A DNA stretch of 64,000 nucleotides from Mytilus trossulus (GCF_036588685.1 NC_086378.1:21801578-21865577), one strand, 5' to 3'; shown: positions 1 through 12,695, numbered from the stretch's first letter. The notes: generated from the letters alone by a model not told the origin. Numbers and translations are program-made.

Positions 1-185
1 TTGCCAATGAGACAGCTCTCAACAAGAGACAAACATGACACAGAAATTAATAACAATAGGTCACCGTACGGTCTTCAACAATGAGCAAATCCCATATCGC
101 ATAGTCAGCTCAGTATAAAAGATCACGAAATGACAATGTAAAAAAATTCAAACGAGAAAAGTAACTGCCTAAGTTATGTGCTGCA
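1..185 (+). repeat. Mytilus SINE-like interspersed repeat, 5'-truncated by window edge
   Basis: Starts with TTGCCAATGAGACAGCTCTC and runs through a stretch resembling AACAATGAGCAAATCCCATA to AAACGAGAAAAG. The same unit recurs in this window near 15217, 43428, 48466 and, on the other strand, near 49288 and 9970, so it is a dispersed repeat. I recognise it as very common in mussel genomes (memory, not a search). No coding potential. Confidence 0.85.
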
Positions 186-1580
186 ATTTATGTATCGTCG
201 TGTCATATGTTTTCGTATGTCATATGTTTTCGTATCAACCACGTTTCGTCGGTTTCGACTGCATACGCGTACATTGTGGCATGTTTTTCTGTTTCTATAT
301 TTAGAACAACAACACCACTACAACTTGATATATTTAAAACATATTCAATGTCGCTTTTTAAAGACGTTAGAACAAATTAAATAAAACTGACCTATTTAGC
401 CATTTTTATTTAATGTCAAAAATACGCATCACTAGAATAGTTGTGGAAAAAAATTCTGAAGGGTTAAAATAAAGTCCAGATATGTTTTTTGCAAGTCAGA
501 CACCGGATCTTCAAGACATATGACTGTCATGTGTTTTTTTGGCCGTTTTAATTACAAACCATCGAGTTAAAGTTAGCAGGGTTCTTATATAAAATGGTTG
601 TTCAAAATCTAACTATTCAAAATTTCATTGACAATTTTTTTTTATACATCCTTGATACATGAAGATGAAAACAGTCTTAACTTTTTATATTTAATCATAA
701 ATTTTGAAAACTGCATTTTATTTTAGAAAAAATAATGTATTTTGTACAAACCAGGTGCCAATCTGAAATTAATCAAAATCTAAAAATGTCATCACACGAA
801 ACACCAACCTTACACTATTTACTAGTAATTTTTAGTACTGAAAAGTATTTAATAACTTTTTTTATGATTCAACCGATCACCTGAACCACGACTTTGAAAA
901 AATTATTTCCGGATTTTGTAGTCATTTCCTGTCCGTGTACTGATCCAGTTTTTATTTCATACGAAAACATATGACGCCGTTTTTTTGACATACAAAAATC
1001 GCAAAGTAATCGGAAACAGTAAAAAATCGTAGAAATCATTGACAAAAAAACTAGATACCTAAAATCAATCTACAGGACATGCTTTTTAAATTTGAGTAAA
1101 CACCTAAATAAAAACTCAACAGTAAAAACCGTAAGCAGTGAAAATTGTTAATAGTACGAAAACACATTACACGATGATACAAGAAAAGAAGTTCCGTTTG
1201 CAGGATAATGCTGAGTTCACACGTCATTCCAATTCGATTCACATTAACTAACTCGAATTAGTTTAATTCGCATTCGAAATATTTTAGGCACTCACATAAA
1301 TTCTAATTTGAATTGCAATGCGCGTTAAATTTGATTTACTGTCCAAAACAACGTTAACTTTTAAATTGTATCAACAAAACCGGATTCTCAGTGATTAAAA
1401 CGTGAATAAAAGGATTTTAAGGAATTTTTATAATGAAACTGCACCCCACCAAACAAAACAAATTAAATTTAGAGGTCAACATACGGTATAAAATAATATA
1501 CAAGTGTGTACAGTAAATGTACCTGTATGTCGTGTTCTAAATTGCCTAGTCTTTAATTTCAAAATCTGTAAAAATTATCA
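186..1580. other. A+T-rich interval without recognisable genes
   Basis: No reading frame here resembles a known protein; the short frames at 178-384, 1051-1242 and 1504-1815 have no domain-like composition. No tandem array or terminal inverted repeat was seen. Confidence 0.6.
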
Positions 1581-1588
1581 GCAGTTCC

Positions 1589-2803
1589 CAGGGTTTCCGC
1601 TGGCGGTCGCCATTTTCGCAATTTGCGAAAAAATAATAATTGTGGCGATAAAAATTCGTCATTTGCGAAAGAATTTGGCGAAAGAAATATATAGAACGAT
1701 TTATTTTCCTCCATCTTGTTTATTTACTTTTTTTCGAGTTTCTCGGACTTTACCCGATCAGACAATACTCGGAATTCACCTTGACCTCATTAAGGTTTGG
1801 ACAGAAAATCAATAATCAGCTGATTGCATTTTATAGCTATCGACAACAAAGGACTATATTAATAAAGGCGTTGATTGAATTGTTTGACAAAATGATATGG
1901 TTAAATGGCTTCTGCTAAATGTCACATACAGAATTTATTTACCACTTTGCGACGCACGTGTTTGAAGCAAACTTTTGACGTCTCTTCCGCTTTTAAAGAT
2001 AATTTAGAAAAGAAAGCTGTTGTTGTGACGAAAAATGTCCAAAAGCAAGGAAAATCTCGGATTTAAAACTTTAATTATCCTTTGACTTAAATATCGGTAA
2101 CTGATAAGGAAGACGTTTTTAAAGTCGTTTGAGTGACACACGTGTTTCAAGCCTAGTTTTACGTCTCAGCTTTTTTTATTTACGATGGTCAAGAAAAGAA
2201 AACTGTCGTTATGAAGAAATCTATCCAAAAGGTTGGCTCGAATGAGAGTAGCCCTTCAATGTAATGACTACACATGAAACGAGGGATCAATTTAATGTGA
2301 TAAAAGCTTTTATTTTGTTGTAAAAAAAACTTCTTAGTACAAAAGGGAACATCAGTATTTTTCTTTTAAAGAAACTTTCCCTACGAACTATACTGGTATT
2401 ATATAATCAAAACATGTCCATTAATTTTGTTATATTCCAGGACGTATATCTTCTTTATTATTAAAAGTATAGTGGCCCAATCAATTAGAAAAGTTGTTTA
2501 AAATACAATGAATAGTTTTCCCTTTTAAATTAAAAAAATCTGTTGTTTTAAAGTATTTTTTTAGTGTTTATTCATTAACATGTAAACTCTAAAATAAGTT
2601 TGAGAGCATAATCATAGACACAATGGGCAAAATCGTCTTATTAAAGGGAAAGGGGGAAAGAGGGGGGGGGGGGTAGAAAAAATGTAAATTTTAAACGAAA
2701 AATATAGTTATGTTATTTGGCGAAAAAAATAATAAAGTGGCGAAAAATATATTATTTTGGCAAGGAGGTGGCGAAAAAAATAATTGACCCAGGGGAAACC
2801 CTG
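1589..2803. mobile_element. Non-autonomous hAT-like DNA transposon, 1215 bp
   Basis: The left end reads CAGGGTTTCCGCTGG and the right end, reverse-complemented, reads CAGGGTTTCCCCTGG (14 of 15 match). It is flanked by 8-bp near-identical direct repeats, GCAGTTCC at 1581-1588 and CCAGTTCC at 2804-2811. An 8-bp TSD with CAGGG termini is typical of hAT elements (family knowledge). Both ends also hold short GGCGAAAA/GCGAAAA-type subrepeats. A poly-G tract lies near 2661. No transposase frame is visible, so it is a deletion derivative or MITE-like copy. Confidence 0.75.
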
Positions 2804-4179
2804 CCAGTTCCTTAATAACTTTTCTTGAAATGTTTCTCCCTTAGACCACAAACAGAGAGAGGTTTTTGTTATTCACATGATTTTATTTCCAGAAACAATA
2901 TTACCAATTTATAGATAGTACTTTACAAGCAATATTTAAATATCTGAAAAATATAGCCAGTAATTTGCAGAGATAACGTCAAAATTGTCTGCCAGCAACG
3001 TCGTGCACTTTAGCACTAACGTTGAGGTTACAAACGGGGGACGCAATTTTTAGGATAAATAGCGTTTATCAGGTAATCAAGCACGATAAACAGTTTTAAC
3101 CATCTCAGGTTTGCTCTAAATGCTTTGATTTTTTAGATATAAGCCAAAAACTGCATTTTACCCCTATGTTCTATTTTTAGCAATGCCAGCCATCTTGACA
3201 CTATTTTAAGTTTGATACCCCAATGATAATTGTGGCCAAGTTTGATTTAATTTTGCCCAGTAGTTTCAGAGGAGAAGTTTTTTGTAAAAAATTACTAAGA
3301 TTTACGAAAAATGGTTTAAAATTGACTAAAAAGGGCAATAACTCCTTAAGGAGTCAATTGACCATTTTGATCATGTTGACTTTATAGTAAATCTAACTTT
3401 GCTGAACATTATTGCTAAATACAGTTTATCTCTATCTGTTATAATATTCAAGATAATAACCAAAAACAGCAAAATTTCCTTAAAATTAACAATTCAGGGG
3501 CAGCAACCTAACAACGGGTTGTCTGATTCATCTGAAAATTTCAGGGCAGATAGAACTTTTACCACTGTCAGATTTGCTCTTTATGCTTTGGTTATAGAGA
3601 TATAAGCCATCCAGATGCTCCGCAGGCCCCAGCATTATACGACCGCAGAGGTTGAACCCTGAACGGTTGGGGCAAGTATGGACACAACATTCAAGCTGGA
3701 TTCAGCTCTAAATTTGGATTGTGATTAAATAGTTGACACAGCATAGGTTTCTGACACAGAATGAATGTGGTCTAATGAACTTAAAAAAAAATTTTGCCTT
3801 TGAGCAATTCACTGTGCTGTCGAATATTAATCCTCTCCAAAAAATGTTTGAAGAAATTTTCTTTTTATTTATGAAATCTGAAATGAGAAAAATTGACCTC
3901 CCCCCCCCCCCCCCTCCCAATTTTTTTTACAACCCCCATTGCCATATTCCAAAACTGATCTCAATTCAAATTTCTAATGGTGTTTACAACAATAACCGCT
4001 CATTCAAATACATCATAAAATATTAAAATGTGAAAAAAGTGGTTGTTATCACTGAATGGTAAAGATTGTTTCAATTTATCAGTTGGTAGTAAAAGTGAAA
4101 ATACATAGTATATTGTATAAAACAATGATTTAAGTTGATTCAACTACTATTCTGGACAAAGAAAGATAACTCCAATTGA

Positions 4180-4412
4180 AAATTTCTTGCTATTGCACAA
4201 TATTGTGCAATTAGATATTTATTGCTTTTGCGCAATACTGTGCAATTGAAAATACTTGCTATTGCACAATACTGTGCAATTGAAGATTTCTTGCTATTGA
4301 ACAATACTATGCAATTGAAAATTTCTTGCTATTGCCCAATACTGTACAATTGAAAATTTCTTGCTATTGCTGAATACTGTGCAATTGAAAAATTCTTGCT
4401 ATTGCACAATAC
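4180..4412. repeat. Tandem array of palindromic GCACAATATTGTGC-type units
   Basis: About six units of ~35 bp, each built on the palindrome TTGCACAATAYTGTGCAA followed by TTGAAAATTTCTTGCTA. Related arrays occur at the same position of every P-type copy (5280-5612, 35950-36070, 45475-45610). The spacers are as conserved as the repeats, so this is not a CRISPR array. Confidence 0.8.
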
Positions 4413-4734
4413 TTAATATTATAATTTTGAATCCTGATTTGGACCAACTTGAAAACTGGGCCCGTAATCAAAAATCTAAGTACATGTTTAGATTCAGCAT
4501 ATCAATTGAAGAAGCCCAAGAATTCAATTTTTGTTAAAATCAAACTTACTTTAATTTAGAACCCTTTGGACTTTAATGTAGACCAATTTGAAAACGGGAC
4601 CAAAAATTAAGAATCTACATACACAGTTAGATTTGGCATATCAAAGAACCCCAATTATTCTATATTTAATGAAATCAAACAAAGTTTAATTTTGGACCCC
4701 AATTTGAACCAACTTGAAAACTGGGCCAATAATC

Positions 4735-6860
4735 AACCAGATGCTCCACAGGGCGTAGCTTTATACTACCGCAGAGGTTGAACCCTGAACGATTGGGGCA
4801 AGTATGGACACAACATTCAAGCTGGATTCAGCTCTAAATTTGGATTGTGATTAAATAGTTGACACAGCATAGGTTTCTGACACAGAATGAATGTGTTCTA
4901 ATGAACTTAAAAATTTAGTTTTCTCTTAGAGCAATTCACTATGTTGTTGAATATTAATCCTCTCAAAAAAATGTTTGAAGAAATTTTCTTTTTATTTATG
5001 AAATTCAAAATGAGAAAAATTGAACCCAATTTTTTTAATCACATCCCCCTTTCCCTTATTCCAAAACTAATCTCAATTAAAATTTCTAATTGAGTTTGCA
5101 ACAATAACTACTCATTTAAATACATCATAAAATATAAAGATGTAAAAATTACTGAATGGTAAAGATTATTTTAATTTATCAGTTGGTAGTAAAAGTGAAT
5201 ATACATTGTATATTGTATAAAACAATGATTTTAGTTGATTCAACTACCTATTCTTGACAAAGAAAGATAACTCCAATTGAAATTCTTGCTATTGCACAAT
5301 ATTGTGCAATTAGATATTTCTTGCTATTGAGCAATACTGTGCAATTGAATATACTTGCTATTGCACAATACTGTGCAATTGAAGTTTTCTTGCTATTGCG
5401 CAATACTGTGCAATTGGAAATTTCTTGTTATTGCTAAGTAAAAAGTGAACATACATTGTATATTGTATATAACAAAGATTTAAGTTGATTCTGGACAAAG
5501 AAAGATAACTCTAATTAAAAAAAAATTTGCTATTTCACAATATTGTGCAATTAGATATTTCTTGCTATTGCGCAATACTGTGCAATTGACAAGACTTGCT
5601 ATTGCACAATACTTAAAATAATATTTTTAGATCCTGATTTGGACCAACTTGAAAACTGGGCCCATAATCAAAAATCTAAGTACATGTTTGGATTCAGCAT
5701 ATCAAAGAACCAGCTTCAATTTTTGTGAAAATCAAACTAAGTTTAATTTTGGACCCTTTGGACTTTAATGTAGACCAATATGAAAACAGGACCAAAAATG
5801 AAGAATCTACATACACAGTTAGATTTGGCATATCAAAGAACCCAATTTATTCAATTTTTGATGAAATCAAACAAAGTTTAATTTTGGACCCCGATTTGGA
5901 CCAACTTGAAAACTGGGCCAATAATCAAGAATCTAAGTACATTTTTAGATTCAGCATATCAAAGACCCAACCAATTCATTTTTTGTCAAAATCAAACTAA
6001 GTTTAATTTTGGACCCTTTGGACCTTAATGTAGACCAATTTGAAAACGGGACCAAAAGTTAAGAATCTACATACAAAGTTAGATTCGGCATATCAAAGAA
6101 CCGCAATTATTCAATTGTGATGAAATCAAACAAAGTTTAATTTTGGAACCTTTGGGCCCCTTATTCCTAAACTATTTGGACCAAAACTCCCAAAATCAAT
6201 ACCAACCTTCCTTTTATGGTCATAAACCTTGTGTTTAAATTTCATAGATTTCTATTCACTTATACTAACGTTATGGTGCGAAAACCAAGAAAAATGCTTA
6301 TTTGGGCCCTTTTTTGGCCCCTAATTCCTAAACTGTTGGGACCTAAACTCCCAAAATCAATACCAACCTTCCTTTTGTGGTCATAAACATTGTGCTTAAA
6401 TTTCATTGATTTCTATTTACTTAAACTAAAGTTATTGTGCGAAAAACCAAGAATAATGCTTATTTGGGCCCTTTTTTGGCCCCTTATTCCTAAACTGTTG
6501 AAACTCAAACTCCCAAAATCAATACCAACCTTCCTTTTATGGTCATAAACCTTCTGTAAAAATTTCATAGATTTCTATTAACTTAAACTAAAGTTATAGT
6601 GCGAAAACCAAGAAAATGCGTTTTTGGGCCCTTTTTGGCCCCTTATTCCTAAAATGTTGGGACCAAAACTCCCAAAATCAATACCAACCTTCCTTTTGTG
6701 GTCATAAACCTTGTGTTAAAATTTCATAGATTTCTATTCACTTTTACTAAAGTTAGAGTGCGAAAACTAAAAGTATTCGGACAACGACGAGGACGATGAC
6801 GCAGACGCCAACGTGATAGCAATATACGACGAAAATTTTTTCAAATTTTGCAGTGGTATA
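4735..6860 (+). mobile_element. P-type pearl-like repeat, inner nested copy
   Basis: Starts ACCAGATGCTCCACAGGG and ends GCAGTGGTATA. The order of parts matches the sister copies. First come palindrome-bearing short tandem repeats (5280-5612). Next are ~140-bp repeats with TTTAATTTTGGACC (5630-6140), then four ~160-bp repeats with CTCCCAAAATCAATACCAAC (6150-6770). Last is a GACGATGACGCAGACG microsatellite. The frame at 5725-6000 is open only because the ~140-bp repeats happen to lack stops; it is not treated as a gene. Confidence 0.8.
6150..6770 (+). repeat. ~160-bp tandem core of P-type repeat, about four units
   Basis: Unit landmarks are GGCCCCTTATTCCTAAAC, CAATACCAACCTTCCTTTT, GGTCATAAACCTTG, TTTCATAGATTTCTATT and GTGCGAAAACCAAGAAAA, recurring every ~160 bp from about 6157. 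The same core is present at 36615-37240, and inverted at 44480-44950 and 63140-63600. A ~160-bp tandem core is a hallmark of bivalve pearl elements (published family knowledge). Confidence 0.8.
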
Positions 6861-8392
6861 AAAATCTAAGTACATTATTAGATTCGGCATATCAGAGAAC
6901 CCCAGGGATTCAATTTAAGTTAAAATCAAACAAAGTTTAATTTTGGACCCTTTGGACCTTAATGAAGACCAATTTGAAAAAGGGACCAAAAATTAAAAAT
7001 CTACATACACAGTTGTTAGATTCATCACATCAAAGAACCCCAATTATTCAATTTTTGATGAAATCAAACAAAGTTTAGTTTTGGACCCTTTGGGCCCCTT
7101 ATTCCCAAACTGTTTGGACCAAAACTCCCAAAATCAATCCCAACCTTCCTTTTATGGTCATAAATCTTGTGTTTAAATTTCATAGATTTCTATTTACTTA
7201 TACTAAAGTACTTGAGCGAAAACCAAGAAAAATGCTTATTTGGGCCCCTTTTTGGTCCCTAATTCCTAAACTGTTAGGTTCTCAACTCCAAAAATCAATC
7301 CCAACCTTCCTTTTGTGTTCATAAACCTTGTGATTAAATTTCATTGATTTCTTTCACTTATTTATTTGGGCCCTTTTTGGCCCCTAATATTCCTAAACTG
7401 TTTGGACCAAAACTTACAAAATCAATCCCAACCTTTCTTTTATGGTCATAAACCTTGTGTTTAAATTTAATAGATTTCTATTTACTTTAACTAAAGTTAT
7501 AGTGCGAAAACCAAAAGTATTCGGACGACGACGACTACGACGACAACGCCAATGTGATACCAATATATGACCAAAAAATCGAAATTTTTATAGTTGTATA
7601 AAAACTGCATTTTACCCCTATGTTCTGTTTTAAGCCATGGTGGCCATCTTTGTTGGTTCCCCTAGGTCACCGGACACATTTTTTAAACTAGATACCCCAA
7701 TAATGATTGTGGCCAAGTTTGGTTAAATTTGGCCCAGTAGTTTCAGAGGAGAAGATATTTGTAAAAGTTAAGGACGGGTGACGACGACGACGGACGCCAA
7801 GTGATGAGAAAAGCTCACTTGGCCCTTTGGAGCAGCAACCCAACAATGGGTTGTCCAATTCATCTGAAAATCTCAGGGCAAATAGATCTTGACCTAGTTA
7901 ACAATTTTAACTCTATGTCAGATTTGCTCTTAATGCTTCGGTTTTTTGAGTTATAAGCCAAAAACTGCATTTCATCCCTATGTTCTATTTATAGCCATGG
8001 TGGCCATCTTGGTTGGTTGGCTGGGTAACCAGACACATTTTTTAAACTAGATACCCTAATGATGATTGTGGCTAAGTTTGGTTAAGAAGAAGATTTTTGT
8101 AAAAGTTAACGACGACGGACAGACAACGACGACAGACGACGACAGACAACGGATGCAAAGTGATGGGAAAAGCTCACTTGGCCCTTGAGACCAGGTGAGC
8201 TTAAAATGGTTATAGATGTTTTTTTAAAAACTTAAACCCTTCACTGTAAAATAAATTGGGTCCATTTATCAGTGTACTACTCACCGAAACATATCATTAC
8301 AGATGGTATTACAAAACCAAACAGTATATACTTGTTCATTCTCTGAAACAGAAAATATAATTTGTTTGATAAAAATCATTATAAATACTATT

Positions 8393-9172
8393 AACAAGAG
8401 GCTGTCACAACGACAGCAAACCGGATTTATTAGCATTTATTTGTGTCCTGGCAATATCACAAGAACCATTACTGATGATTGGTGAAAGTTAAAATTGTCA
8501 ATATCAAATTTGACCTCTATTTTGTCATCAGTATCAACATATTAAAATTTGAAAAGCTTAGATTGAATGGTTTGTGAGTAAATGCAACAACATGAATGGA
8601 AACACCATTTTATGATCTTTCAAGAACCATAACTCTTGAACGGTAAAAGTCAAAATCGTCATTATTGAACTTGACCTCTATTTTGTCATCAGTAACAACA
8701 TATTAAAATTTGAAAAGCTTTGGTTGAATTGTTCATGAGAAAATGCACGGACACGACTGGAAACACCATTTTTCAATCTTTCAAGAACCATAACTCCTGA
8801 ACGGTAAAGGTCAAAATCGTCATTATTGAACTTGACCTCCATTTTGTCACCAGTAACAACATATTAAAATTTGGGAAGCTTTGGTAGAACAGTTCATGGG
8901 TAAATACAAGGACATGACTGGAAACGCCATTTTTCAATCTTTCAAGAACTATAACTCCTGAACGGTAAAAGTCAAAATGGCCATTATTGAACTTGACCTT
9001 CATTTAGTTGTCAGTAACAACATATTAAAATTTTAATAGCTTTGGTTGAACGGTTCCTGAGTTAATGCACAGACAACATTTGATTGCCGCCCACCCGACC
9101 GACCGACCGCCCGCCCGCCCGGCGAGCATCCCCAATTTAATAACCGACATTATTGTCACAAAAATCCGGTTA
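8393..9172 (+). mobile_element. H-type pearl-like element with 161-bp tandem core
   Basis: The 5' end is AACAAGAG followed by a hairpin GCTGTC-ACAAC-GACAGC, then AAACCGGATTT. The core holds about 3.5 tandem units of ~161 bp, each starting CAAGAACCATAACTCCTGAA (about 8460, 8621, 8783, 8943). A CCGACCGACCGCCCGCCCGC tetranucleotide tract follows at ~9097-9122. The 3' end carries the inverted copy AAAATCCGGTT. Hairpin, ~160-bp core and ACCG/ACGG microsatellite match the described bivalve pearl family. No gene. Confidence 0.8.
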
Positions 9173-9426
9173 AAAAAAGCGTTCGGAGAGTATTGCATGG
9201 CAATACATAGTCCCTTACCAGGTAAAATTTCATTATACTGGAACAAAACTCTCACTTGTCCTATATCTTGTCATGCATATGGTGTTAACAAAAAGATAAT
9301 ATATAGTCAATATCTTCAAGCATGAGTTAAAACAGTAACAATGTATATCTATTTTCAAATAATAATCAAATATAATTTTAAAATAGTTCCAAATATTATT
9401 TCTTTCAATTGTCACAAACTGGTATA

Positions 9427-10848
9427 CATGCTCGTAGCTACGTTTACGTCAAAACGCCTGGGCGTACACTTGAATTTGGTAAAAAAAAAATCATCTAAAT
9501 AAAAATGAAAGAATTGGTTAACAGTACATCAACCTTCTAAGTCTTTTTTCAATGGCTTGTAATTGCGAATAAAAGTGACGAAAACTAGTATCATATTATA
9601 AATTTGTTCATTTTTCTGTGACGGTCTAAATCTACCATGAATTTTATACTCACTTTCCTTTCTTTTTTTTCATTTTGTTTTTTTTTAAAGCAATTCATTA
9701 TGTGCTAAGATTCGATATGTGGTTTGCATTTTTTGTCGAGCCATTGACATTTATGTCCCGAAAGCGAGACATTTGGGTCCGAAATTTCACCGGCGGTGCC
9801 ATTAATATAACTATATATGTACATGTAGGTTTATTACGTGGTCAAAGTTTGAAGATATCAATAACTTTGTCAAACATTTGTAAAATTTTACGGTAGCTGG
9901 ACAAAAACAGTTTTTTGGTCTCTTGTGCAGTGTTGTCTTATTGGTAATCATACCACATCTTCTTTTTATTTATTTATAGTCAAACGAGAGCATAATGATG
10001 AAATTATATTATTATATATATTATCGTATTTTATGGATAAAAGGAATTTCTTTTTGCATTTACAGTCTAAGGTTAAATTTTTTTACATATCAATTACTTT
10101 TTTAAACCTTCGTCGAAGCAAGGAGGTTATACCTCCTTGGTCGAATTTCTTTAAAAAAAAATTCATGGTTAATTTCTGAAGCAAAATTGTTTTCGTTCAT
10201 TAATCAGTTTTATACCGACTTCAGCAGTGTTATCTTTGCGCAATTTAAATCAGACGATCTGGCCACAGTTTAATAACATAATGCACAGGGAGGCAAGCTT
10301 TCAAATACTTTCTTTCATTGAAATCCATTACGACTTCGCCTGAGAGTGCATGGTATATATTGTCCATTACATATATTAACAACACTTTGTACACTAATAA
10401 AATATTCGTTTTGAAGACAAAAACAGTTAAATATATTAAACAAAACTATCAGTCACAGTGATATATGAGGGTCTGGATTTGGGACAACAGGGAGTTTGAG
10501 GGGGGCATCATTTCTATATTTCTTTGTTCTGTCATTCAGTTGGTCATTCTTATCTATTCAGTAAGAAGTATGCTTATTAAATTATGCGTCCCTTTTGAAT
10601 TTGCCACTGTACTACACAAATGAAACCATTTATCAATCTGATTGAAATTAAACACGGAAACATATAAATATTTCGATTTATTTGTGATAAATTGGATATA
10701 AGGGATAACAATCAATAGATCAGCTGAAATAAGTTATGTCACCCTGACAGAGGTTGGGTGACATTTTGTTATTGTACGATTCTTTATTCCTTCAGGCCCC
10801 TCATCGACGTTCGGCCGTACACGTAAAAATGACCTAGCTACGCCACTG
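9427..10848. mobile_element. CAGTGGCGTAGC-type DNA transposon remnant with 5-bp TSD
   Basis: The right end, reverse-complemented, is CAGTGGCGTAGCTAGG; the left end is the weaker CATGCTCGTAGCTACG. Direct repeats GTATA flank it at 9422-9426 and 10849-10853. CAGTGGCGTAGC termini are characteristic of hAT-like elements; a 5-bp duplication is shorter than the usual 8 bp. No transposase is visible. A minus-strand fragment of the Mytilus SINE lies inside at ~9916-9970. A 9-bp-stem hairpin (CAAGGAGGT/ACCTCCTTG) is at ~10119-10139. Confidence 0.65.
9916..9972 (-). repeat. Mytilus SINE-like repeat fragment
   Basis: Reads TTGGTCTCTTGTGCAGTGTT then TTGGTAATCATACCACATCT, the reverse complement of the 5' part of the unit at 15217. 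It sits inside the CAGTGGCGTAGC-type element. Confidence 0.75.
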
Positions 10849-11019
10849 GTATAGATTTGTAACTTATCTATAAAATGTCATGTAATGAAATGTTTACCTG
10901 AATAACATGAGTGCACACACTGAAATGTCTCGCCTTCTTTACTAGACCTTGATTTTGTGTGGATAGTCCTAAATATAAAGCTTTTCTACAAGTAACACAT
11001 ACACTTAGCATCACCCAAA

Positions 11020-11686
11020 ACTAGAGGCTCTAAAGAAACTGTGTTGCTCACCTTGGTATATGTGAATATTAAAAAAAAGACGCAGATGGATTCATGACAA
11101 TATTGTGTTTTGGTGATGGTGATGTGTTTGTACATCTTACTTTACTGAACATTCTTGCTGCTTACAATTATCTCTATCTATAATGAACTTGTTCCTGTAG
11201 TTTCAGTGAAAATTGTTAAAAATTGATTATAAATTTTAAAGGACAATAACTTCTTAGCGGGTCACTTGACCATTTTGGTCATTTTGAGTCTTAAATTGCT
11301 GTACATTATTGCTGTTTACAGTTTATCTCTATCTATAATAATCTTCAAGATAATACCCCAAACAGCAAAATTTCCCTAAAATTACCAGTTTAGGGGCAGC
11401 AACCTAACAGCGAGTTGTCCAATTCATCTAAAAATTTCAAGGAAGATAGATCTTGACCAGATAAACAATTTTACCCCTTGTCAGATTTGCTGTAAATGCT
11501 TTGGTTTTTGAGTTAGAAGCCTAAAACTGCATTTTACCCCTATGTTCTATTTTTAGCCGTAGCGGTTAAGTTTGGTTAAATTTGGCCCAGTAGTTTCAGA
11601 GGAGAAGTTTTTTGTAAAAGTTAACGAGGATGACAGACTACGAGTGACAACGGACGCCAAGTGATAAGAAAAGCTCACTTGGCCCT
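11020..11686 (+). mobile_element. G-type pearl-like repeat, 3' hairpin lost
   Basis: Begins CTAGAGGCTCTAAAGAAACT (the 5' hairpin, with the second arm mutated) and GTTGCTCACCTTGGTATATG. It continues through the family landmarks and ends at AAAGCTCACTTGGCCCTTCT without the closing GGGCCAGGTGAGCT arm. Confidence 0.75.
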
Positions 11687-12695
11687 TCTACAAAAATCTT
11701 GATTTATTTGCCACAAAGTCCTCTTATTCTATCAAATGCAATGAAACAGTAAAACATAATGCTTTGCATCAAGTTTCCCCTTAGAATATGTACTTAATGA
11801 CCTAACTCTATTATTCATTATATCTGTAGTTTTGATACAATTAAGGTTTGAAAAGTTCGGACAAAAATGGCTACAGAAGGGTACATAAACCTTAAAAGGG
11901 TGCAAACGTGCGGGGTGTGAACGCAAAACTTTTAAGAGCAATTCTCTGTAAGCATCAAAGTGACATGGAAATTGTATGTCATCAAATTTGATGAAATTTT
12001 GTATGCAGCCTCAATTACATACACTAACATTGAAAATGGTCTTGTTTTGGATTTCTAGTATGTGGTTGCTATGGAAACCACACATTCATAATATCTGCTG
12101 GTGATCTATAATGTCAAAAGTGGACCAACTTCATGAGTTAGGTATTTGATAGCTTATAGTGTGGTAATATTTTCAAAATCCAACTTGGATTTTATTTAAA
12201 TACATATTTAAGGTTTCTCCTTTTGATGGAATATCAATAAAATTCCGTTTTTAAAATATATAAAAAAATGGACAAACATAGCAAATAAAAATCAGGATTC
12301 TGAAAATGAGATTTATAGCAATTTTTGAAATTATTTCCCGCAAAAATACAGGCATCAAGAAATGCATAGTAGCTCCCCGTTAACGTTTACCCCTTTTTTT
12401 TAAATTGTAAAAAAATTGGAGATGGTATATTTTTTGTAAAAAAGATATTTTCATTTAAAAGTGGTTACCTTAGCAACAATTGATGAAAAGGGTGCTATGA
12501 CAAAATCATATTTGTCTGATGCAGGCCAATTATTTACTTCTTTTTAGCATTACATTTTGTATCTCAATATGTGTGCAACTATTTATGACCATTTGCAGTT
12601 ATTTTCCCATATTACTATTGCTATGGCAATATTTATGGTGATTTTTCATCAAAAAATTTTCATATAGTCAAGCAAAATTTTATAATAATTTTTTA
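11687..12695. other. No gene recognised
   Basis: A+T-rich DNA. The minus-strand frame at 11732-11941 (69 residues) has no recognisable features. No TIRs or tandem repeats seen. Confidence 0.5.

Larger units (their letters stand above)
3609..7600 (+). mobile_element. P-type pearl-like repeat, outer copy, itself interrupted
   Basis: Begins with CCAGATGCTCCGCAGG and, slightly inside, ATTATACGACCGCAGAGG. It ends in an ACG-rich microsatellite and GTTGTATA. Complete sister copies at 35369-37316 and 44380-46177 define the family. The copy is broken between 4734 and 6861 by a second P-type element; AATAATCA before and AAAATCTAAG after reconstitute exactly the sequence seen uninterrupted near 36390. 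No protein of its own is recognised. Confidence 0.8.
3055..8203 (+). mobile_element. G-type pearl-like repeat, 5'-truncated, interrupted by P-type copies
   Basis: Segments 3055-3608 and 7601-8203 belong to one repeat family (AAAACTGCATTTTACCCCTA, AACTAGATACCCCAA, GAAAAGCTCACTTGGCCC), also present at 11020, 12696 and 15497. The 3' end is a GACGAC-rich microsatellite followed by a hairpin AGCTCACTTGGCCC/GACCAGGTGAGCT. The recognisable 5' hairpin of complete copies is absent. The element is cut between ATAAGCCA and AAAACTGC by the P-type insertion at 3609-7600; the two halves join into the family sequence without gain or loss of bases. Confidence 0.75.

Noticed and set aside
4180..4412. CRISPR-like regularly spaced palindromes
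   Set aside because: Spacers are as conserved as repeats, the DNA is eukaryotic and the array is a fixed part of a dispersed repeat.
5725..6000. 91-residue open frame as a gene
   Set aside because: It is a stop-free stretch of ~140-bp noncoding repeats; sister copies are broken.
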